DNA from: Ancylobacter novellus
GTDB taxonomy: Bacteria > Pseudomonadota > Alphaproteobacteria > Rhizobiales > Methylopilaceae
Reading direction: 5' to 3'
Length of the DNA stretch: 64,000 nucleotides
Assembly (NCBI GenBank): GCA_003241695.1
Contig: QFPN01000006.1
Coordinates: 1-64,000 of the forward strand
The notes beneath the pieces were generated by a model, which worked only from the letters and a program-made list of their open reading frames with translations, made no database searches and was not told where the DNA came from. Positions 42,720 through 51,616 of the stretch are shown piece after piece (position 1 is the first letter of the stretch; each line of letters opens with the position of its first letter). The position numbers and the translations under genes were made by a program.

Positions 42720-43607
42720 ATGAGAGGCGGCGGCCGCGACGGCTTCCTGCTCGCCGAGGCGCTGTCGGCGCTCGCGCTGTCGGCGCTGCTGATGGTCGCT
42801 CTGCTCGCCTTCACCGGCCTGCTGCGCCGCTCCGCCGACCGGGCGGCATGGCGCGTCGAGACGATGGAGGTCTCGGGCCGCACGGTGTTGACGATCGCGA
42901 GCGAGATCCGCCAGGCGACGCGGGCGCGCTGGGCGCCGATCGAGCGCGCGCCCTCGGCGGCGACGCCCACGCCCGCGGCGCAGGGCGCGCGGGCTTCGCA
43001 GACCGGCGGGGACGACGGCGGAAATCTGAACCGTCCCGCCCAGTCCGCGGGCGTGCAGGATCCCGACGCGCAACAACCACAGGGACAGCAGCAACAGCCT
43101 GACCGCGACTTCGTGTTCACGGGAACGCCCGACCGGATGATCTTCGCCCTCGCGCCCGAGCAGGCGACCGGGCTTCGGGCGCCGGTCATGGTCGTCTGGC
43201 AGTTCGACGCCGCCGGCGCGACGCTTCGCGCAGAAGGCCCGATCCGCCCCGAGGCGAAGTCCGCGGGCGACGTGCCGCTCGGCCCCGTGGCGCGGATCGA
43301 GCCGGGGCCGGAGCGGCTGCGCTTCGCCTATATCGACCGCGACCCCGCCGGTACCGAGCTGATCGTCGACGCGTGGACGGACCGTCGCCGCATGCCCGTC
43401 GCCGTGCGGATCGACCGTTCGGACACGGCGAGCGGCGTCTCGCTCGGATCGCTGCGCGTGCCGATCCTGCTCACGGGCGAGCCGGGCTGCGCGGCGCCGG
43501 ACCAGGGCTTCTGCAGCCGCGTCGACCGCCAGCAGGCTCAGGGCGGATCTGCCGCCCAGCCCGGCCGACCGGCCCCCGGAGCGCCTCAGGGCGGAGAGCG
43601 GGAATGA
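42720..43607 (+). CDS. gspJ: Minor pseudopilin GspJ
   Basis: A 295-residue minor pseudopilin, longer than average. Leader MRGGGRDG is followed by the hydrophobic N-helix FLLAEALSALALSALLMVALLAFTG (Glu at +5 in the mature protein). The mature domain includes a Gln-rich low-complexity insertion (QQPQGQQQQPDRDF near 118-130) and a second one near the C-terminus. It overlaps gspK (ATGA). The insertions are absent from most GspJ and may be lineage-specific. Confidence 0.85.
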   Translation: MRGGGRDGFLLAEALSALALSALLMVALLAFTGLLRRSADRAAWRVETMEVSGRTVLTIASEIRQATRARWAPIERAPSAATPTPAAQGARASQTGGDDGGNLNRPAQSAGVQDPDAQQPQGQQQQPDRDFVFTGTPDRMIFALAPEQATGLRAPVMVVWQFDAAGATLRAEGPIRPEAKSAGDVPLGPVARIEPGPERLRFAYIDRDPAGTELIVDAWTDRRRMPVAVRIDRSDTASGVSLGSLRVPILLTGEPGCAAPDQGFCSRVDRQQAQGGSAAQPGRPAPGAPQGGERE

Positions 43608-44494
43608 AGCGCGACGGCCGCGGCGGCTTCATCCTGGTCTCGACCCTGACCGCGCTGCTGGTGCTCGCGGGCCTCGTCGCGGCCGTGACGTACCTCACCC
43701 GCACAGCGGTCGTCGGCGCCGCCGCCGCGCGCGAAAACCTCGTGATCGACGCGCTGCTGCAGTCCGGCGTCGAACTCGCCGGCTACGAGCTGTTCTCGCT
43801 CAGGCAGCCGCCGCATGTCGTCAACGGCCAGCGCATCCGCCTGAACGACGGGGCGATCACGCTGTTCGCGACCTCGGAGGCGGGCAAGATCGACCTCAAC
43901 GGCGCGCCTCCCGAGCTTCTCGCCGCGCTCTGGGAGTCGATCGGGGCGCCGGGAATGCGGCCCGAGACCTTCGCGGCGCGGGTGATCGACTATCGCGACG
44001 CCGACGACGAGGTCTCGGACAACGGCGGCGCGGAGCTGCCGCAATACGCGGCGGCGGGTCCCCTGAAACGCCCCGCCAACGCGCCGTTCGAAACCGTCGA
44101 CGAGCTTCAGAACGTGCTCGAAGTGACGGTCGATCAGGTCCGCCGGCTCGCGCCGCTGCTGACGGTGCACAATCCGGGCGGCAAGATCGCCGCGCTGGAG
44201 GCGAGCCCGATGGTTCTGCGCGTCATTCCGGGAGGCGCGCGGGCGTTCGAGGCGCTTCAGGCGCTGCGCGCGCGCCAGCAGGCGCCGGGAGACGGCGGCG
44301 AGGACGAGATGCAGCGCCTGCTCGGCGACGCCGCGAAGTTCGTGACGACGGAGACTGAATCGAAAGCCGTCGCCGTCCGGGTGGAAGTCGAGCGCGGCGA
44401 CGCGCGGAGAACCCTCGACGTGATCCTGACGGCCTCGCGCGCGCCCGAGGCGCTCTATTTCGTGACGGACAGGATCGCTCGCCCGACACAATAA
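43604..44494 (+). CDS. gspK: Minor pseudopilin GspK
   Basis: A 296-residue pseudopilin-tip protein: leader MKRDGRGG then FILVSTLTALLVLAGLVAAVTYLT, a Glu-lacking N-helix as usual for GspK, and the SAM-like central domain with GKIDLNGAPPELLAALWESIGAP, IDYRDADDEVSDNGGAE and ETVDELQNVLEVTVDQV. ATG at 43604 overlaps gspJ (ATGA). It closes the rightward operon; the perfect palindrome ATAAGCCGGCTTAT (44491-44504) spans its stop codon. Confidence 0.9.
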   Translation: MKRDGRGGFILVSTLTALLVLAGLVAAVTYLTRTAVVGAAAARENLVIDALLQSGVELAGYELFSLRQPPHVVNGQRIRLNDGAITLFATSEAGKIDLNGAPPELLAALWESIGAPGMRPETFAARVIDYRDADDEVSDNGGAELPQYAAAGPLKRPANAPFETVDELQNVLEVTVDQVRRLAPLLTVHNPGGKIAALEASPMVLRVIPGGARAFEALQALRARQQAPGDGGEDEMQRLLGDAAKFVTTETESKAVAVRVEVERGDARRTLDVILTASRAPEALYFVTDRIARPTQ

Positions 44495-44560
44495 GCCGGC
44501 TTATAATCTAGAAGCCCCGCATAGAAAGTTTCTCGAAAAGAATATTTCTTTCCTGATGCA

Positions 44561-44589
44561 TTGACGGCGGCCGGCGCTCCGTCTAGCGT
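44561..44589 (+). promoter_or_regulatory. Predicted promoter of mgsABC-gmaS
   Basis: TTGACG (44561-44566), 17-base spacer, TAGCGT (44584-44589), 48 bases before the mgsA ATG. The -35 is close to consensus; the -10 is degenerate, as often in alphaproteobacteria. A T-rich tract (about 44530-44550) lies upstream and may act as an UP-like element. No known methylamine regulator site can be named. Confidence 0.45.
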
Positions 44590-44636
44590 CCCGGTCGAGC
44601 GGCGAACGCCGTCCAGCATCAACCGGAGCGACGCGC

Positions 44637-45524
44637 ATGTGCGGGATCGTGGGTCTCTTTCTCAAGGACAAGTCGCTTGAGCCGAAGCTCGGCGAAATGC
44701 TGAGCGAAATGCTCGAGGTCATGACCGGCCGCGGTCCGGACTCCGCCGGTTTCGCGGTCTACGGCTCGGGCGAGAAGGGCAAGGTGAAGCTCACGCTGCG
44801 CGCCAAGGACGGCTACGACTTCAAGGCGCTCGAAAAGACGATCGGCCACGGGGCCTCGGTCGTCGAGCGGTCGACGCACGCCGTGCTGACGGTCGACGCC
44901 TCGAAGGAGGCCGAGGTTCGCGCCGCGCTCGCCGAGATCCCGGATGTCGACTTCGTCGGCGCCGGCGAGCGCATGGAGCTCTACAAGGAAGTCGGCCTGC
45001 CGAAGGACGTCGCCAAGCGCTTCCATCTCGAGCAGATGTCCGGCACCCACGGCATCGGCCACACCCGCATGGCGACCGAGAGCGCGGTGACCACCAACGG
45101 CGCGCATCCGTTCTCGACCGGAACCGACCAGTGCCTCGTGCACAACGGCTCGCTCTCGAACCACCGCGGCGTGCGCCGCGTGCTTGAGCGCAAGGGCTTC
45201 AAGGCCCAGACCGACAACGACAGCGAGATCGCCGCGGCCTACATCAGCCAGCGCATGAAGGACGGCCGCTCGCTCGGCGAGGCGCTTGAGGACTCGCTCG
45301 ACGAGCTCGACGGCTTCTACACCTTCGTGGTCGGCACCGAGACCGGCTTCGGCGTGCTGCGCGACCCGATCGCCTGCAAGCCCGCCGTGATGGCCGAGAC
45401 CGACCAGTATGTCGCGTTCGGCTCGGAATACCGCGCGCTCGCGGGCCTTCCGGGCATCGAGAACGCCAAGGTCTGGGAGCCGGAGCCGGCCAAGGTTTAC
45501 TTCTGGGACCGCAAGGCGGCCTGA
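44637..45524 (+). CDS. mgsA: N-methylglutamate synthase subunit A (glutamine amidotransferase type II)
   Basis: A 295-residue class II (Ntn) amidotransferase domain. Cys2 is the nucleophile after Met removal (MCGIVGLF); the block GRGPDSAGFAVYG and the Gln-binding region GHTRMATESAVTTNGAHPF are typical. It resembles GltB's glutaminase domain as a stand-alone subunit (MgsA, also called GlxB). With MgsB/MgsC it makes N-methylglutamate from methylamine and glutamate. The neighbouring gmaS argues for methylamine metabolism, but GlxBCD of non-methylotrophic rhizobia is very similar, so the glutamate-synthase-like alternative remains. First gene of a four-gene set. Confidence 0.82.
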   Translation: MCGIVGLFLKDKSLEPKLGEMLSEMLEVMTGRGPDSAGFAVYGSGEKGKVKLTLRAKDGYDFKALEKTIGHGASVVERSTHAVLTVDASKEAEVRAALAEIPDVDFVGAGERMELYKEVGLPKDVAKRFHLEQMSGTHGIGHTRMATESAVTTNGAHPFSTGTDQCLVHNGSLSNHRGVRRVLERKGFKAQTDNDSEIAAAYISQRMKDGRSLGEALEDSLDELDGFYTFVVGTETGFGVLRDPIACKPAVMAETDQYVAFGSEYRALAGLPGIENAKVWEPEPAKVYFWDRKAA

Positions 45525-45559
45525 GACACGACAATCGAGCATCCAGGGGAAACCGCCCG

Positions 45560-46267
45560 ATGAACGCCAGCACCCAGAGCCACGCCTTCGACCTTTCGAC
45601 GTCGACCGTGCGCGAGCTCAATTCCGCGCTCCATGCGCTCAAGGAAGGCTCCAACGCCTCCCTGTGGCGGGTAACCAACCCGCATGGCCTCCATGCGATC
45701 GCCGCTGGCGTCGACGCGCCGGTGACCGTCGAGGTCGACGGTCCGGTCGGCTACTACTGCGGCGGCATGAACAAGCACGCCACCATCCACGTCCGCGGCT
45801 CCGCGGGCGTCGGCGTCGCGCAGAACATGATGTCGGGCTTCGTCCACATCGAGGGCGACGCCAGCCAGGCGGCCGGCGCGACCGCGCATGGCGGCGTGCT
45901 CCTGATCGAGGGCAACGCCGCCGCGCGCTGCGGCATCTCGATGAAGGGCATCGACATCATCGTGAAGGGCTCGATCGGCCACATGTCGGCCTTCATGGCC
46001 CAGGCCGGCACGCTCACGGTGTTCGGCGACGCGGGCGAAGCGCTCGGCGACTCGCTCTACGAGGCGCGGCTCTACGTGCGCGGCTCGGTGAAGAGCCTCG
46101 GCGCGGACTGCATCGAGAAGGAGATGCGGGACGAGCACAAGGCCCAGCTGTTCGAGCGCTTCAAGCTCGCGGGCGTCGAAGGCCAGATCGATCCGAGCGA
46201 GTTCAAGCGCTACGGCTCGGCCCGCAATCTCTACCATTTCCATGTCGACAACGCCGGCGCGTATTGA
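45560..46267 (+). CDS. mgsB: N-methylglutamate synthase subunit B (GltB GXGXG-domain)
   Basis: A 235-residue protein consisting of the beta-helical GXGXG domain found at the C-terminus of glutamate synthase large subunits. Repeated glycine-rich turns are visible in VEVDGPVGYYCGGMNKHATIHVRGSAGVGVAQNMMSGFV and GGVLLIEGNAAARCGISMKG. It has no catalytic residues of its own and should bridge MgsA and MgsC. It starts 35 bases after mgsA and ends 12 bases before mgsC. Confidence 0.84.
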   Translation: MNASTQSHAFDLSTSTVRELNSALHALKEGSNASLWRVTNPHGLHAIAAGVDAPVTVEVDGPVGYYCGGMNKHATIHVRGSAGVGVAQNMMSGFVHIEGDASQAAGATAHGGVLLIEGNAAARCGISMKGIDIIVKGSIGHMSAFMAQAGTLTVFGDAGEALGDSLYEARLYVRGSVKSLGADCIEKEMRDEHKAQLFERFKLAGVEGQIDPSEFKRYGSARNLYHFHVDNAGAY

Positions 46268-46279
46268 GGCTTCAAGACG

Positions 46280-47629
46280 ATGAACGAGCACGTCAAAAAC
46301 CCCGCCGCCGCCCCGCGCACCCTGCCGCGTGAGAGCGCGACCTTCGACGCCTACACCCTGTCGGAGATCCGCCGGGCGGCGGCGACCGGCATCTACGACA
46401 TCCGCGGCGCCGGCGCGAAGCGCAAGCTCCCCCACTTCGACGACCTGCTGATGCTCGGCGCGTCGATGTCGCGCTATCCGCTCGAGGGCTATCGCGAGAA
46501 GTGCGGCACCGACGTCGTGCTCGGCACCCGCTTCGCCAAGAAGCCGATCGAGCTGAAGATCCCGATCACGATCGCCGGCATGAGCTTCGGCTCGCTGTCG
46601 GGTCCGGCCAAGGAAGCGCTTGGCCGCGGCGCGTCGCAGATGGGCACGTCGACGACGACCGGCGACGGCGGCATGACGCAGGAAGAGCGCGGCCACTCGA
46701 CCAAGCTCGTCTACCAGTACCTGCCGTCCCGCTACGGCATGAACCCGGACGACATCCGCAAGGCGGACGCGATCGAGGTCGTGGTCGGCCAGGGCGCCAA
46801 GCCCGGCGGCGGCGGCATGCTGCTCGGCCAGAAGATCAGCCCGCGCGTCGCCAAGATGCGCACCCTGCCGGAAGGCATCGACCAGCGCTCGGCCTGCCGT
46901 CACCCCGACTGGACCGGCCCGGACGACCTCGAGATCAAGATCGAGGAGCTCCGCGAGATCACCGACTGGGAGAAGCCGATCTACGTCAAGATCGGCGCCT
47001 CGCGCCCCTATTATGACACCGCCCTCGCGGTGAAGGCCGGCGCCGACGTCGTGGTGGTGGACGGCATGCAGGGCGGCACCGCCGCCACGCAGGAAGTCTT
47101 CATCGAGCATGTCGGCATCCCGACGCTCGCCTGCATCCGCAACGCCGTGAAGGCGCTCCAGGACCTCGGCATGCACCGCAAGGTGCAGCTGATCGTCTCC
47201 GGCGGCATCCGCAACGGCGCGGACGTCGCGAAGGCGCTGGCGCTCGGCGCCGACGCGGTCGCGATCGGCACGGCGGCGCTGGTCGCGCTCGGCGACAACG
47301 ACCCGCAGTGGGAGGACGAGTACCAGAAGCTCGGCACCCACGCCGGCGCCTATGACGACTGGCACGAGGGTCTCGACCCGGCGGGCATCACCACGCAGAA
47401 CGCCGAGCTGATGAAGCGCGTCGACCCCGTGAAGGCCGGCCGCCGGCTCGCCAACTATCTCGCCGTCATGACGCTCGAGGCACAGACCATCGCGCGCGCC
47501 TGCGGCAAGAGCCACGTGCACAATCTCGAGCCCGAGGACCTCGTGGCTCTGACCATCGAAGCCGCCGCCATGGCGCAGGTTCCGCTCGCGGGGACGAACT
47601 GGATCCCGGGCAGCGACGGCAAGTTCTGA
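46280..47629 (+). CDS. mgsC: N-methylglutamate synthase subunit C (FMN-binding)
   Basis: A 449-residue FMN-dependent catalytic subunit related to the GltB central domain. FMN/substrate blocks: ITIAGMSFGSLSGPAKEALGRGA, STTTGDGGMTQEERGHS, QGAKPGGGGMLLGQKI and VVDGMQGGTAATQ, followed by LIVSGGIRNGADVAKALALGADAVAIGTAAL. It couples electron transfer to N-methylglutamate formation with MgsA/MgsB. A C-terminal extension (EGLDPAGITTQNAEL onward) resembles the family. Same operon as mgsA/B; gmaS follows after a 169-base gap with repeats. Confidence 0.84.
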   Translation: MNEHVKNPAAAPRTLPRESATFDAYTLSEIRRAAATGIYDIRGAGAKRKLPHFDDLLMLGASMSRYPLEGYREKCGTDVVLGTRFAKKPIELKIPITIAGMSFGSLSGPAKEALGRGASQMGTSTTTGDGGMTQEERGHSTKLVYQYLPSRYGMNPDDIRKADAIEVVVGQGAKPGGGGMLLGQKISPRVAKMRTLPEGIDQRSACRHPDWTGPDDLEIKIEELREITDWEKPIYVKIGASRPYYDTALAVKAGADVVVVDGMQGGTAATQEVFIEHVGIPTLACIRNAVKALQDLGMHRKVQLIVSGGIRNGADVAKALALGADAVAIGTAALVALGDNDPQWEDEYQKLGTHAGAYDDWHEGLDPAGITTQNAELMKRVDPVKAGRRLANYLAVMTLEAQTIARACGKSHVHNLEPEDLVALTIEAAAMAQVPLAGTNWIPGSDGKF

Positions 47630-47647
47630 TCCGCCGGCCGGAAGGCG

Positions 47648-47750
47648 TCATCCCGGACGGCCGCATGGCCGATCCGGGATCGTCGCTCCGGAAAAGGCGC
47701 CTTTTTCTGAAGACGATCCCGGCTCTCGCTTTGCTCGGGCCGGGACGACG
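47648..47750. repeat. Dispersed palindromes between mgsC and gmaS
   Basis: Outer arms ATCCCGGA (47650-47657) and TCCGGGAT (47673-47680) enclose an inner hairpin CGGCC-GCAT-GGCCG; a second imperfect palindrome with GATCCCGG/CCGGGAC arms follows at about 47715-47748. Same family as 54465-54680 and 16083-16130. Confidence 0.8.
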
Positions 47751-47798
47751 GGTGCGGCGAACGAGGCCCGACCAAGGGCCCATACGGGGATTGAGCGA

Positions 47799-49091
47799 AT
47801 GGCGACCGATCTTGCCTCAGCCGCGAAAGAGCGCGGCATCAAATACTTCCTGATTTCCTACACTGACCTGTTCGGGTCGCAGCGCGCCAAGCTCGTGCCG
47901 GCCTCTGCGATCGGCGACATGCAGAAGTCGGGCGCAGGCTTCGCGGGCTTCGCCACCTGGCTCGACATGAGCCCCTCGGACTCCGACATGTTCGCGAAGC
48001 CCGATCCGGCGAGCCTCATCCAGCTGCCGTGGAAGCCGGAAGTCGGCTGGGTCGCGGCGGACCTCTGGATGGACGGCAAGGAGGTCGAGCAGGCCCCGCG
48101 CAACATGCTGAAGCGCATGATCGCGAAGTCTGGCTACGAGATGAAGTCGGGCATCGAGCCCGAGATGTTCCTCGTCAACGCCGACGGCACCCAGATCTCG
48201 GACGCCTCCGACACCGCCGAGAAGCCCTGCTACGACCAGCAGGCCCTGATGCGCCGCTACGACGTCATCACCGAAATCTGCGACGCGATGATCCAGCTCG
48301 GCTGGGGCCCCTACCAGAACGACCACGAGGACGCCAACGGCCAGTTCGAGATGAACTGGAACTACGGCCCGGCGCTCCAGACCGCCGACCAGCACGCCTT
48401 CTACAAGTTCATGGCGAAGTCGATCGCCGAGAAGCACGGCCTGCGGGCCACCTTCATGCCGAAGCCGTTCGTGAACCTCACCGGCTCCGGCTGCCACGCC
48501 CACGTCTCGCTCTGGGACGGCAAGAAGAACCTCTTCGAGGATCCGGCGGGCGAGCTCGGCGTCAGCCAGATGGGCTACTGGTTCATCGGCGGCCTGATGC
48601 ACAACACCGACGCGATCTGCGCGCTCACCAATCCGACGGTGAACTCCTACAAGCGCATCAACGCGCCGCGCACGACCTCGGGGGCGACCTGGGCCCCGAA
48701 CTCGATCACCTACACGGGCAACAACCGCACCCACATGATCCGCATCCCGGATGCGGGCCGGTTCGAGTTCCGCCTCGGCGACGGCGCGGCGAATCCCTAC
48801 CTGCTGCAGGCCGCGATTCTCGCGGCCGGCCTCGACGGCATGGACAACAAGCGCGATCCCGGCAAGCGCCTCGACATCAACATGTACACCGACGGCCACA
48901 AGGTCCGCGGCGTGAAGAAGCTGCCGCTCAACCTGCTGGACGCGCTGCGCCTCTTCGAAAGCTCGAAGGCCACCCGGACCATGTTCGGCGACGAGTTCGT
49001 GAACGCCTATTCGAAGCTGAAACACCAGGAATGGAACAACTACTGTCGCACGCTCAGCCAGTGGGAGCGCGACAACACCCTCGACTGCTGA
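47799..49091 (+). CDS. gmaS: Gamma-glutamylmethylamide synthetase (glutamine-synthetase family)
   Basis: A 430-residue glutamine synthetase homologue of the GlnT/GmaS group that joins methylamine to glutamate. Catalytic blocks: GIEPEMFLV, the HEDANGQFEMNWNYG segment (EDANGQF is a signature region used to identify gmaS), SGCHAHVSLWDG, NRTHMIRIPDAGRFEFRLGDGAANPYL. It is shorter than GlnA and lacks the N-terminal ATP/adenylylation features. Adjacent mgsABC supports methylamine use; GlnT in rhizobia is the alternative. The ATG at 47799 follows GGGGA at a normal spacing. The mgdABCD dehydrogenase genes that would complete the pathway are not in this window; a terminator closes the block. Confidence 0.85.
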   Translation: MATDLASAAKERGIKYFLISYTDLFGSQRAKLVPASAIGDMQKSGAGFAGFATWLDMSPSDSDMFAKPDPASLIQLPWKPEVGWVAADLWMDGKEVEQAPRNMLKRMIAKSGYEMKSGIEPEMFLVNADGTQISDASDTAEKPCYDQQALMRRYDVITEICDAMIQLGWGPYQNDHEDANGQFEMNWNYGPALQTADQHAFYKFMAKSIAEKHGLRATFMPKPFVNLTGSGCHAHVSLWDGKKNLFEDPAGELGVSQMGYWFIGGLMHNTDAICALTNPTVNSYKRINAPRTTSGATWAPNSITYTGNNRTHMIRIPDAGRFEFRLGDGAANPYLLQAAILAAGLDGMDNKRDPGKRLDINMYTDGHKVRGVKKLPLNLLDALRLFESSKATRTMFGDEFVNAYSKLKHQEWNNYCRTLSQWERDNTLDC

Positions 49092-49119
49092 CCTCCCGGG
49101 CCGGTCCGGCCCTCACGCT

Positions 49120-49159
49120 GGCGCGGCGGCCCTTGGGGGAGGGACGTCGCGCCTTTTTT
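49120..49159 (+). terminator. Rho-independent terminator after gmaS
   Basis: Stem GGCGCGGCG (49120-49128) / CGTCGCGCC (49145-49153), nine pairs including one G-U, followed by six T's (49154-49159). It ends the mgsABC-gmaS transcript just before the convergent ogt gene. Confidence 0.8.
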
Positions 49160-49162
49160 CGT

Positions 49163-49693
49163 TCAGAGGCGCGCGTCGAACAGATCCGGGGCCTCCGGCC
49201 GCCCCGCGCCTTCGAGCGCAAGCAGGAAGGCCTTGGCGCGCAATCCACCCGCGAAGCCCGTCAGACGGCCCGAGGCGCCCACCACCCGGTGACAGGGCGC
49301 GACGATCGAGATCGGATTGCGCCCGTTCGCGGCGCCGACCGCCCGCACGGCCGCGGGCCGCCCAACGGCGCGCGCGATCTCGCCGTAGCTGCGCGTCTCG
49401 CCATAGGGAATCGCGAGGAGCGCGGCCCAGACGCCACGCTGGAACTTGGTTCCTCGGAAATCGAGCGGCAGATCGAAGGCGCGCCGGCCGCCGGCGAAGT
49501 ATTCCGCGAGCTGCCGTTCCGCCTCCAGCAGCGTCCCATCACGATCGTCGCGCTCGAGGGCGCAGAGCGGGACGCGCCGCGGATCGTCGTTTTCCCACAG
49601 CACCGCCGCGAGACCGCGCGCGCTCGCGACGAGCATCAAAGCGCCGACCGGCGATGAAACGAGCTTGAAACGGAGTTCGCCGGGGACCGCCAT
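49163..49693 (-). CDS. ogt: Methylated-DNA--protein-cysteine methyltransferase
   Basis: A 176-residue suicide DNA-repair protein that removes alkyl groups from O6-alkylguanine. The acceptor is C134 in VAPCHRVVGASG, and the upstream helix-turn-helix region RSYGEIARAVGRPAAVRAVGAANGRNP is complete. There is no AraC-like N-terminal Ada domain, so it is Ogt-type. Start ATG at 49693; convergent with gmaS and divergent from the tRNA. Confidence 0.94.
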   Translation of the reverse strand: MAVPGELRFKLVSSPVGALMLVASARGLAAVLWENDDPRRVPLCALERDDRDGTLLEAERQLAEYFAGGRRAFDLPLDFRGTKFQRGVWAALLAIPYGETRSYGEIARAVGRPAAVRAVGAANGRNPISIVAPCHRVVGASGRLTGFAGGLRAKAFLLALEGAGRPEAPDLFDARL

Positions 49694-49744
49694 GGCCCTC
49701 TCCTTCTTCTGGAGATAAGGCGTCGTCCGCGAAGAGGGAGTAAC

Positions 49745-49821
49745 TGGCGCGCCCGAAAGGATTCGAACCTCTGACCCCCAGATTCGTAGTCTGGTGCTCT
49801 ATCCAGCTGAGCTACGGGCGC
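49745..49821 (-). tRNA. tRNA-Arg (anticodon ACG)
   Basis: A 77-base cloverleaf on the minus strand with encoded CCA. Acceptor GCGCCCG/CGGGCGC is perfectly paired; D arm GCTC...GAGC; anticodon stem CCAGA/TCTGG with loop CTACGAA gives ACG (A34 presumably read as inosine); T arm AGAGG-TTCGAAT-CCTTT has weak terminal pairing. It sits between ogt and the histidine kinase. Confidence 0.96.
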
Positions 49822-49921
49822 GCTGTCCGGAAGGGCCTCAAGGCCCCGCGGGAGGCGACGTGTTAGCCGCTCGGGCGGCGCTTTGCAAGCGTCCGTGCGC
49901 AGCCTTCTTTCAAAGGCCGCG

Positions 49922-51382
49922 TCAGGCGCGGGCGCGTTCGCGCGCGCGGGCGCGCAGGTCGATCGGACGGTCCGGGATGGTGATGCGGAACGTCGCCCCC
50001 ATCGTGCCCTCGACGAAGGCGATCGATCCGCCATGGGCGCGCACGAGCTCGGCGGCGATCGCGAGGCCGAGCCCGGTGCCGCCGCTCTTGGTCGACCCCT
50101 GGAACGGCTCGAACAGATGGTCGCGCGCCTTCTTGGGCAGGCCGGGGCCCGTGTCGGACAGCTCGATCACCGCGACCGCGCCTTCGCGGCGGCCGACGAT
50201 GCGGATCTGGTCCCGGTCGGGATCGGTCGGACCCTGGCTCTCGAGCGCCTGCAACGCGTTGCGTCCGAGATTGAGCAGCACGCGGAAGAGCTGGTCGGGG
50301 TCGGCGTCGATCAGGAGCCCGCGCTCGACCGACGAGACGAAGCCGAGCGAGCCTCCGCCCGCGAGCCCGAGGCCGGCGCGCACGTCCTCCACGATCTCGG
50401 CCAGCGGCGTCATGCGCCGCGCCGGCGGCTGCTCCTGCGCCGCGCCGTAGGACAGCGTCGACTGGCAGAAGCTCACCGCCCGGTCGAGCGTAGCGACGAG
50501 GCGCGGCGCGAGCTTCTGGACGGTCGGGTCGGACACCGTCCCGAGACGATCGGACATGAGCTGCGCGGAGGCGAGCAGGTTCCTCAGGTCGTGGTTGATC
50601 TTCGAGACCGCGAGCCCGAGCGCGGCGAGGCGCGACTTCTGGGCGAGCTGTCCGTGGATTTCGAGCTGCATGCGCTCGAGCTCGACCTCGGCGACGCCGA
50701 TCTCGTCGTCGCGGCCCGACGCCACCACGATCCGGCTCGCGTCCTCGGGGGCTTCCGCGAACTCGACCATGGTGCGCGTGAGCCTGCGGACCGGCCGCAC
50801 GATCATCAGGTCGAGCGTGAGATAGACCAGCGCGCCGGTCATGAGCGAGATCACCAGCGACAGCAGCAGGACATTGACCGAGAAGGCGAGCATCGCCTTC
50901 CGGAGCGCGGTCTCCTCGACCACGATCTCGATCTCGTCGCCGGGCTCCTGGGCGTCGTCGACCACGCGCGCGAGGCGCTTGTCGCCGTTCAGCACCACGT
51001 CGAAGGCTTCGAGCACCGTCTCGGGGCCGACCGGCTCACGCCGGTCGATGGTGAGGGCGACTTCCGGCGGCATGTCGGCGACGGCGAGCAGGCGGCGGGC
51101 CTCGCCGGTCTTCAGCACGAGCGCGCGCGCGCCCACGACCTGCAGGAGCTTGCGCGCGAGCGGCTCGGCCACGGTCCCGTCCGGGGCGGCGTCGAGCGCG
51201 AGCGCGGCGGTGCGGGCCCGGTTGAGCTGGTCGTCGATGAAATTGAGCCGGAAGTTCGCCACGGAGGGCACGAAGATCAGAATTTCCGAGACCATGACGA
51301 ACAGAGCCGTCAGGGCGAGCAGCTTGCCCGAAAGGCCCGGCCGCCCCGTCGGCGCCTGTGCTTGGGCGCGCTCCCCGCTCAT
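49922..51382 (-). CDS. Membrane sensor histidine kinase
   Basis: A 486-residue two-transmembrane kinase (helices about 20-42 and 162-190) with a periplasmic domain of about 115 residues, a HAMP-like linker (MIVRPVRRLTRTMVEFAEAPEDASR), an H-box with H264 in VSKINHDLRNLLASAQ, and a C-terminal ATPase domain (N-box LLNLGRNALQALES, G1 LSDTGPGLPKKAR, GGTGLGLAIAAELVRAHGG). No response regulator is adjacent, so it is an orphan kinase here. The periplasmic part has no recognised sensor fold; its Arg/Val-rich sequence could bind a ligand. Start ATG at 51382. Confidence 0.92.
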   Translation of the reverse strand: MSGERAQAQAPTGRPGLSGKLLALTALFVMVSEILIFVPSVANFRLNFIDDQLNRARTAALALDAAPDGTVAEPLARKLLQVVGARALVLKTGEARRLLAVADMPPEVALTIDRREPVGPETVLEAFDVVLNGDKRLARVVDDAQEPGDEIEIVVEETALRKAMLAFSVNVLLLSLVISLMTGALVYLTLDLMIVRPVRRLTRTMVEFAEAPEDASRIVVASGRDDEIGVAEVELERMQLEIHGQLAQKSRLAALGLAVSKINHDLRNLLASAQLMSDRLGTVSDPTVQKLAPRLVATLDRAVSFCQSTLSYGAAQEQPPARRMTPLAEIVEDVRAGLGLAGGGSLGFVSSVERGLLIDADPDQLFRVLLNLGRNALQALESQGPTDPDRDQIRIVGRREGAVAVIELSDTGPGLPKKARDHLFEPFQGSTKSGGTGLGLAIAAELVRAHGGSIAFVEGTMGATFRITIPDRPIDLRARARERARA

Positions 51383-51616
51383 GTCGTCACGAAGGTCATC
51401 GGGTGAGCAAGCTCGAGTGATCGTGGCGGCCCGAGGGCGAGCCGTCGGTTCCCGGGGTCACGAGGGGGTGATGATGGGGCCCGCGCCCGCCGCCGTCAAA
51501 CCGCGCGTCGTCCGCGGCCGCTCGTTCTTAAGGTTTACGGAAGCTTTCGCTTCACGGCGGCCCGCCGCGGGCGCAGCCTCGTCCCGAAGCGCGGGTCGGA
51601 GACGTAGGAGAAGACG

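Noticed and set aside
45497..47521. Long minus-strand frame across mgsB/mgsC
   Set aside because: Same antisense effect; the plus strand encodes clear FMN and GXGXG domains.
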